Shown here: positions 14,215 to 18,500 of the stretch, in pieces
Numbering within the stretch: the stretch's first letter is position 1
Layout: every line of letters starts with the position of its first letter
Assembly (NCBI RefSeq): GCF_946885955.1
Contig: NZ_CAMPHI010000069.1
Location: 1-18,500 of the forward strand
Direction: 5' to 3'
Length of the DNA stretch: 18,500 nt
From: an uncultured Pseudomonas sp.
GTDB lineage: Bacteria > Pseudomonadota > Gammaproteobacteria > Pseudomonadales > Pseudomonadaceae
Notes under the pieces: model-generated
What the model saw: only the letters and a program-made list of their open reading frames with translations
What the model was told of the DNA's origin: nothing
Databases searched by the model: none
Position numbers and translations under genes: made by a program

Positions 14215-17200
14215 ATGGGTGATCGGCACGACTATGTCGCCCTGGAGTGGGTCAAAGGCGAAATCGCGGAAACCCTGAAGCAGGCGCGTCAGGCACTGGA
14301 GGCGTTCGTCGAGAACCCCCAGGATTCGACACGCATGCGTTTCTGCCTGACCTATGTGCACCAGGTTCAAGGCACTCTGCAGATGGTCGAGTTCTTCGGT
14401 GCGGCCCTGCTCGCGGAAGAAATGGAGCATCTGGTCCAGGCGCTGATCGACGGCCGCGTGACCAACCAGGGCGAAGCGCTGGAAGTGCTGATGCAGGCCA
14501 TTCTGCAGCTGCCGGTCTACCTCGACCGCATCCAGACCGCGCGGCGCGATCTGCCGATGGTGGTATTGCCACTGCTCAATGACCTGCGTGCGGCCCGCGG
14601 CGAAAAACTGCTCTCGGAAACCAGTCTGTTCGCCCCCGATATGTCGGCGCGGGTGCCGGCTTTGTCCAGCGAATCGATCGCTGCGCTGCGCACCAACGAG
14701 CTGCCGCAGTTGCTACGCAAGTTGCGGCAGATGCTGCAGGTGGCGTTGGTTGGCGTTATCCGCAGCCAGGACCTGCCGACCAATCTGGGCTACATGGCGC
14801 GGGTTTTCGCACGTCTGGAAAACCTGTGCAAAGACGCGCCGCTGGCTGCCCTCTGGCAAATCGCCTCGGGCATGATCGAAGGTCTGGCCAACGGTAGCGT
14901 GGCCAACGGCGCCAGTGTGCGCACCCTGCTGCGTCAGGTCGACAAGGAGCTGAAACGACTGGTGGAACAGGGTGCCGACGGCATCAACCAGCCCGCCCCG
15001 GACGAACTGAACAAAAACCTGCTGTTCTATGTCGCCAAGGCATCCGCGCAGTCGCCGCGTGTGCAGGCGCTGAAAGAGCAATACCGCCTCGACGAAGCGC
15101 TGCCCGATAGCGATGTGATTGACGAAGAGCGTGCGCGCCTGGCCGGACCGGACCGCGATGCGATGCGTTCGGTGGTCGGCGCGCTGTGCGAGGAATTGGT
15201 ACGGGTCAAAGACAGCCTCGACCTGTTCGTGCGCAGCGACCGCGGGCAGATCAGTGATCTCGACGCGCTGATGGCGCCCCTGAAGCAGATCGCCGACACG
15301 TTGGCGGTACTCGGTTTCGGTCAGCCACGTAAAGTCATCGCCGACCAGCTGGAGGTCATCCACGGCCTGTCCCAGGGCAAGCAGGAACCCAGCGATGCGG
15401 TGCTGATGGATGTTGCCGGCGCGTTGCTCTATGTCGAGGCGACCCTGGCCGGCATGGTTGGCCCCGCCGAAGACTCGGCGCGCGAAGAAAGCCATCTGCC
15501 GACCACCGATGTGGCGCAGATCCACCAGTTGGTGATCAAGGAAGCGCGCAACGGCCTGGAGCAGTCGAAAGACGCGATCATCGAGTTCATCGCCTCGCAA
15601 TGGAACCACGAGCACCTGGCGCGCGTGCCGGAATTGCTGACCCAGGTGCGTGGCGGGCTGGCCATGATTCCGCTGACCCGCGCCGCGGATTTGCTGAATG
15701 CCTGCAACCGCTACATTCAAGAACAACTGCTGGCGCGCAAGGCCGTACCCAACTGGCAGAACCTCGATACCCTGGCCGATGCCATCACCAGCGTCGAGTA
15801 CTACCTCGAACGCCTGGCCGAAGACCACGCGACCCAGGGCGACCTGATTCTCGATGTCGCCGAAGAAAGTCTGCAGAGCCTTGGTTATCCGCTGAAAGAG
15901 AAGCCGTCGATTCTCGACAGCATTCAGCCAAGCGTCGAAACCCTTTCTCCGCTGGCCGATCCGCTGGACGAAATCGAAGTCCTGGCTGACGAGCCAGATG
16001 AGCCAGATGAGCCAGATGAGCCGGAGCAGCCGCTGTCGGCGCTCGACAGCGACGAACAGATGCTCTCCCTGGACATCGAGCAAGCGCCGAGCGAAGAGCT
16101 CATCGATTTCAGCACCTATGCGGAACCGGACGAGCAACCCATAGTCGGCACCGAGGAACCCGTCGGGTCGCTGGACAACCCGGACGAATTGATCGATTTC
16201 AGCAACGATACGTTGGACGCCGAGTGGTCGCTGGTACCTGAACAGCCAACGGATCAGGCGCAAACCGCAGCCGCTCCGGACGAGGAGATCACGTTCGAAG
16301 CATTCAGCCTCGACGAGCAGGACAGCCCCGCTACCTGGGACGAAGCCGAGCTCGCCGCGCTGGAATTGCCCGACGTTGAATTGCCGAGCGCGCCCGAAGT
16401 GCAGGAGCCGTCCGCGCCTGCCGCCGACAAACCCTTGTCGATGGCCGATGTGATGGCCGCTCCGGTGCAGGCAATCAATCCGCCGGCCCACGAAGTGCCG
16501 CCCAGTCTGCTGCCGCCGCCGGCGGACGAAGAGCCGATTGACGATGAGTTGCTGGAAGTCTTCATCGAGGAAGTCGGTGAAGTGCTGGAAACCATCGCCG
16601 AGTACTTGCCGCGCTGGTGCGCCAGCACCGACGACAGAGACGCTCTGGTAGAGATACGCCGCGCCTTCCACACCCTCAAGGGCAGCGGACGCATGGTGCG
16701 CGCGCTGATCATTGGCGAGCTGGGCTGGTCGATCGAGAACCTGCTCAACCGCGTACTTGACCGTAGCATCGAGGCCAGTGCCGAGGTGCAGCAAGTGGTT
16801 GCCGATGTGGTGGCGTTGATGCCGGCCCTGCTCGATGAGTTCGCCGCCAAGGCGCAGCGCCAGCGCGACGATGTCGACCTTCTGGCCGCCACCGCCTTTG
16901 CGCTGGCGAAGGGGCTACCGCTCCCAAAAACTGAAACCTCGGTCGCCCAGGCAGCCGCGTCAGAGGATTTTGCCGAAGCTGCCAAGCCATCCGCTGCGGA
17001 GGAGCTCGACGTCGAGCCCCTCGACCCACAGTTGCTGGAAATCTTCCGCAACGAGGCCGAAACCCACCTCGACACACTCGTCGGCTTCCTCGCCGATTGC
17101 GCGCAGGAACTGCCCCAGGCCATCACCGATGACCTGCAACGCGCCCTGCATACACTCAAGGGCAGCGCCTACATGGCCGGCATCGTGCCGGTGGCGGAGA

Positions 17201-18500
17201 TCGCCGCGCCGCTGGAAAAACTGGTCAAGGAGTTCAAGACCAACCTGATCCCCATGGATCTGGCCGAGGCCGAACTGCTCAGTACAGCGGAGAAGCTCAT
17301 CCGCATCGGGCTCGAACAGCTGGAAAGCGATCCGCTGGCGCCGTTGCCCGGTGCCGATGAGTTCCTCGAGCGGGTCCGCAAGCTGCATAGCGACCGCTTG
17401 GAGGCCGCGCAGGTTGGCCGCGAAAGCGAGCAGGGCGATCGCCGCGACCCGCAATTGATCGGAATATTCCTCGCCGAGGGCATGGATATTCTGCTCGATG
17501 CCGAAGATCTGCTTAAGCGCTGGCGTGAGCATCCGTCGGAGCGCCAGGAACTGAGCGCACTGCTGGAAGAGCTGAGTACCCTGAGCCGCGGTGCCGAAAT
17601 GGCCGAGTTGCCACAGATCGACGAGCTGTGCGAAGGCTTGCTGGACCTCTATGGCGCGGTGGAAGAGGGCAGTCTGGCGGTCAGCGAGCGTTTCTTCAGC
17701 GAGGCCGAACAGGCCCATGAGGCGCTGATCAGCATGATGGATCAGGTCGCCGCCGGTTTGCAGGTCAGCGCGCGCCCCGAGCGCGTCGAAGCCCTGCGCA
17801 ACCTGCTCGGCGAAGCGCTGGACCCGAGTACCCTGGCCCTGCTGTCGAACGATGGCCAGGGCGGTATAGATGTCGTCGAACTCGACGCCGCGACCGCCCA
17901 GCTCGAAGAAGCCGAATGGCCAGGCGCGGATAACGGCGCGGCAGACAGCGATAGCGAAGAAATCGAACTGGAGGCCTTGGCTGAGCCGGTCTTCGATGAA
18001 CCGCAGGCTCCGGCATCGTCCCATGAGGCGCTGGACGCCGAGATGGTCGAAATCTTCCTCGAAGAGGCGGTGGATATTCTCGAGAGTGCCGGCCAGGCCC
18101 TCGAGCGCTGGCTGGCGGACCCCGACAACAAAGCGGCGCTGTCGTCCCTGCAACGCGATCTGCATACCCTCAAAGGGGGAGCGCGGATGGCGGAAATACG
18201 GTCGATCGGTGATCTCGCCCATGAGCTCGAATCGCTCTACGAAGGACTGGTCGACAGGCGTTATGGCTATTCCCCGCTGCTGGCGGGCTTGCTTCAGCAG
18301 AGCCACGACCGCCTGGCCGTGCTGCTCGAACAGCTGCAGCGACGTGCCGTGCTGGAAAGCCCAGCGGAACTGATAGAGGCGATCCGTAGTTTCCGTCAGG
18401 GCGGCGAACCAAGCTTGCCGGGGGCTGCCGAACCGATCGATATCCCCGAAGCCGAAGCCGAAGCCGAAGCCGAAGCCGAAGCCGAAGCCGAAGCCGAAGC
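14215..18500 (+). CDS. chpA: ChpA, multi-phosphotransfer CheA-type histidine kinase (5' part, runs off window)
   Basis: The central kinase of the Pil-Chp array. 1428 complete codons are visible of a protein about 2,470 residues long in P. aeruginosa; the kinase, CheW and receiver domains lie beyond the window. The start ATG at 14215 (MGDRHDYVALEW) has GGAG at 14206-14209; an in-frame ATG at 14200 would add five residues. Phosphotransfer-like four-helix domains, read from the active-site motif: a divergent N-terminal one with HQVQGTLQM (His49), one with Thr in place of His (TQVRGGLAMI, Thr476), then canonical HTLKGSGRM (His819) and HTLKGSAYM (His979), one with Ser in place of His (STLSRGAEM, Ser1121), and HTLKGGARM (His1317). 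An acidic Pro-rich linker fills roughly 560-770. A Glu-Ala repeat begins at residue 1412 and continues off the edge. Threonine and serine phosphotransfer-like domains are a known peculiarity of ChpA. Confidence 0.97.
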   Translation, partial: MGDRHDYVALEWVKGEIAETLKQARQALEAFVENPQDSTRMRFCLTYVHQVQGTLQMVEFFGAALLAEEMEHLVQALIDGRVTNQGEALEVLMQAILQLPVYLDRIQTARRDLPMVVLPLLNDLRAARGEKLLSETSLFAPDMSARVPALSSESIAALRTNELPQLLRKLRQMLQVALVGVIRSQDLPTNLGYMARVFARLENLCKDAPLAALWQIASGMIEGLANGSVANGASVRTLLRQVDKELKRLVEQGADGINQPAPDELNKNLLFYVAKASAQSPRVQALKEQYRLDEALPDSDVIDEERARLAGPDRDAMRSVVGALCEELVRVKDSLDLFVRSDRGQISDLDALMAPLKQIADTLAVLGFGQPRKVIADQLEVIHGLSQGKQEPSDAVLMDVAGALLYVEATLAGMVGPAEDSAREESHLPTTDVAQIHQLVIKEARNGLEQSKDAIIEFIASQWNHEHLARVPELLTQVRGGLAMIPLTRAADLLNACNRYIQEQLLARKAVPNWQNLDTLADAITSVEYYLERLAEDHATQGDLILDVAEESLQSLGYPLKEKPSILDSIQPSVETLSPLADPLDEIEVLADEPDEPDEPDEPEQPLSALDSDEQMLSLDIEQAPSEELIDFSTYAEPDEQPIVGTEEPVGSLDNPDELIDFSNDTLDAEWSLVPEQPTDQAQTAAAPDEEITFEAFSLDEQDSPATWDEAELAALELPDVELPSAPEVQEPSAPAADKPLSMADVMAAPVQAINPPAHEVPPSLLPPPADEEPIDDELLEVFIEEVGEVLETIAEYLPRWCASTDDRDALVEIRRAFHTLKGSGRMVRALIIGELGWSIENLLNRVLDRSIEASAEVQQVVADVVALMPALLDEFAAKAQRQRDDVDLLAATAFALAKGLPLPKTETSVAQAAASEDFAEAAKPSAAEELDVEPLDPQLLEIFRNEAETHLDTLVGFLADCAQELPQAITDDLQRALHTLKGSAYMAGIVPVAEIAAPLEKLVKEFKTNLIPMDLAEAELLSTAEKLIRIGLEQLESDPLAPLPGADEFLERVRKLHSDRLEAAQVGRESEQGDRRDPQLIGIFLAEGMDILLDAEDLLKRWREHPSERQELSALLEELSTLSRGAEMAELPQIDELCEGLLDLYGAVEEGSLAVSERFFSEAEQAHEALISMMDQVAAGLQVSARPERVEALRNLLGEALDPSTLALLSNDGQGGIDVVELDAATAQLEEAEWPGADNGAADSDSEEIELEALAEPVFDEPQAPASSHEALDAEMVEIFLEEAVDILESAGQALERWLADPDNKAALSSLQRDLHTLKGGARMAEIRSIGDLAHELESLYEGLVDRRYGYSPLLAGLLQQSHDRLAVLLEQLQRRAVLESPAELIEAIRSFRQGGEPSLPGAAEPIDIPEAEAEAEAEAEAEAEAE
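15991..16017 (+). repeat. Three tandem 9-bp GAGCCAGAT repeats in chpA
   Basis: Three exact copies at 15991-15999, 16000-16008 and 16009-16017 are followed by a partial GAGCC. They encode Glu-Pro-Asp repeats from residue 593 in the acidic interdomain linker. The unit is a multiple of three, so copy number change would alter linker length without frameshift. Confidence 0.9.
18448..18500 (+). repeat. GAAGCC hexamer tandem repeat in chpA, continuing past the window
   Basis: Eight full GAAGCC units plus five bases run from 18448 to the window edge without a single mismatch, encoding alternating Glu-Ala from residue 1412, just after the His1317 phosphotransfer domain. Total length is unknown because the tract is cut by the window. 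Perfect repetition suggests recent slippage. Confidence 0.93.

Noticed and set aside
14713..16794. Very long open frame on the minus strand opposite chpA (and another at 16960-18306)
   Set aside because: These are antisense shadows of a G/C-rich gene whose third codon positions avoid stops in that frame. The composition is typical of shadow translation, and the + strand frame encodes clear ChpA domains throughout.
1..18500. CRISPR arrays, tRNA or rRNA genes, insertion sequences, prophage or toxin-antitoxin and defence genes
   Set aside because: None seen on either strand. Nearly the whole window is accounted for by conserved genes, and the repeats found are short REP-type or in-gene tandem units.

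Overview
The window is a high-GC stretch of a Pseudomonas chromosome, probably not P. aeruginosa itself. Three things point there: the gene order closely matches the known P. aeruginosa pilT-pilU ... pyrC'-pyrB-pyrR-yqgF-algH-tonB3-gshB / pilG-pilH-pilI-pilJ-pilK-chpA neighbourhood; the proteins have the lengths I recall for their Pseudomonas counterparts; and the intergenic repeats are of Pseudomonas REP type. The species was not determined.

Layout. (1) 1-1854, + strand: the 3' part of pilT, then all of pilU, the two type IV pilus retraction ATPases, closed by a clear intrinsic terminator at 1871-1893. (2) 1952-3312, + strand: two accessory genes, a small membrane protein with two TM2 domains and a secreted family-3 solute-binding protein with no permease beside it. 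(3) 3313-3586: a convergent junction full of repeats: a terminator hairpin, a REP doublet (REPIN-like) and related G/C-rich inverted repeats. (4) 3587-9474, - strand: in order of transcription gshB, tonB3, algH/yqgE, ruvX/yqgF, pyrR, pyrB, pyrC'. The last five are tightly packed; algH/ruvX and pyrB/pyrC' overlap by one base, and pyrR/pyrB are 2 nt apart. (5) 9475-9711: a divergent regulatory region with candidate promoters for gshB and pilG and two leftward terminator-like hairpins. (6) 9712-18500, + strand: the Pil-Chp chemosensory operon pilG, pilH, pilI, pilJ, pilK and the first 1428 codons of chpA, which runs off the window inside a GAAGCC hexamer repeat.

How the genes work together. PilJ (receptor), PilI (CheW), PilK (CheR), ChpA (a multi-phosphotransfer CheA) and PilG/PilH (single-domain CheY regulators) form the signalling array that controls twitching motility and surface-induced cAMP in pseudomonads. 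PilT and PilU at the other end of the window are motors of the same pili. The TonB3 homologue between them has also been linked to twitching in P. aeruginosa. The pyr genes encode the Pseudomonas-type aspartate transcarbamoylase: PyrB needs the catalytically dead dihydroorotase-like PyrC' for assembly, and here PyrC' visibly lacks the metal ligands. gshB, algH and ruvX are housekeeping or conserved genes.

I found no convincing undescribed system. The points most worth a second look are the repeat island at 3357-3579, the structured divergent leader between gshB and pilG, the motif shared just downstream of two candidate -10 boxes (pilG and pilI), the unusual Thr and Ser phosphotransfer-like sites in ChpA, and its in-frame hexamer repeat.
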